This document shows, piece by piece, positions 63,870 through 64,000 of a stretch of 64,000 nucleotides of DNA. Source of the stretch: JBCBDX01 sp038529265 (GTDB taxonomy: Bacteria > Pseudomonadota > Alphaproteobacteria > Rhizobiales > Rhizobiaceae); contig JBCBDX010000005.1 in the NCBI GenBank assembly GCA_038529265.1, forward strand, positions 1 through 64,000, given 5' to 3'. The notes beneath the pieces were generated by a model. It worked only from the letters and a program-made list of their open reading frames with translations. It was not told the origin of the DNA and searched no databases. Position numbers and translations under genes: made by a program. The stretch's first letter is position 1. Each line of letters starts with the position of its first letter.

Positions 63870-64000
63870 TTCCAGCGCAACCTGACAAGGCAAAAACCGG
63901 AGCAGGATCAGATGGCTTCACGCTGCTAGAGGTGCTCGTTGGTCTCGCTGTATTGGCGATTATGGCAGCGTTGATGAGCAGTTTTCTCAGCCAATTGGGT
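63866..64000 (+). CDS. gspJ: Type II secretion minor pseudopilin GspJ, 5' part
   Basis: The first 45 codons of a pseudopilin, running off the window. After a longer leader (MIPAQPDKAKTGAGSDG) comes FTLLEVLVGLAVLAIMAALM, the prepilin helix. Its position after gspI and the ATGA overlap point to GspJ. Confidence 0.85.
   Translation, partial: MIPAQPDKAKTGAGSDGFTLLEVLVGLAVLAIMAALMSSFLSQLG

Overview
The window looks like chromosome from an alphaproteobacterium, most likely in the Hyphomicrobiales. Three things suggest this: the FYDLN-acid protein / cmk / rpsA neighbourhood, the short RNase D, and the style of the type II secretion genes. Base composition is moderate, with clearly AT-richer patches at about 11.1-11.4 kb and 45-46.7 kb. 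The only RNA gene I can support is one tRNA-Ala(GGC). I saw no rRNA and no CRISPR array.

Layout. (1) 0-0.5 kb: the 3' end of an IS5-type transposase, inserted in a gene of which only a short C-terminal tail remains. (2) 0.8-10.1 kb: an accessory locus with a large vanadium-haloperoxidase-like protein, a regulator with a winged-helix domain and TPRs, and a tightly overlapping run made of a second haloperoxidase/PAP2 protein with ten Gly-Thr-Thr repeats, a subtilase, a membrane protein, a DM13-like protein and a broken last gene. (3) 10.1-11.1 kb: decayed GNAT and methyltransferase genes. (4) 11.1-16.9 kb: the most unusual part. A 27-codon peptide with an excellent ribosome binding site is followed by a strong hairpin and then by an HExxH peptide-hydroxylase-like protein, a D-Ala-D-Ala-ligase-like ATP-grasp and a glutamine-synthetase-like ligase. 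A FkbM methyltransferase and a MATE transporter converge on them. I read this as a candidate ribosomal-peptide modification cluster.

(5) 17-32.6 kb: mostly core or housekeeping genes. These are a ClpP paralogue, a divergent pair of response regulator-EAL protein and hybrid histidine kinase, 193-bp tandem repeats carrying the tRNA-Ala 3' end, the FYDLN protein, cmk, rpsA, a divergent pair of paralogous one-pass membrane proteins, a HAD phosphatase, RNase D, a two-domain ABC ATPase and fumC. (6) 32.6-46.8 kb: a surface-polysaccharide region. It holds an NDP-sugar epimerase, a Wzm/Wzt-type exporter, glycosyltransferases, four sulfotransferase-like proteins (one fused to a GT2 domain), an acyltransferase, two secreted fibre-like proteins and a secreted trypsin-like protease. 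It suggests a sulfated and acylated exported glycan.

(7) 46.8-53.5 kb: an overlapping operon with a permease fused to FG-GAP/ASPIC-UnbV repeats, two Sel1-repeat proteins and small proteins. (8) 53.6-64 kb: a type II secretion system in two divergent operons. The minus strand carries gspD, a prepilin peptidase and gspG. The plus strand carries gspL, gspM, a GspC/P-like gene, gspK, E, F, H, I and the start of gspJ, which runs off the window end. The many secreted proteins in the window are possible clients of this system, but that is inference.
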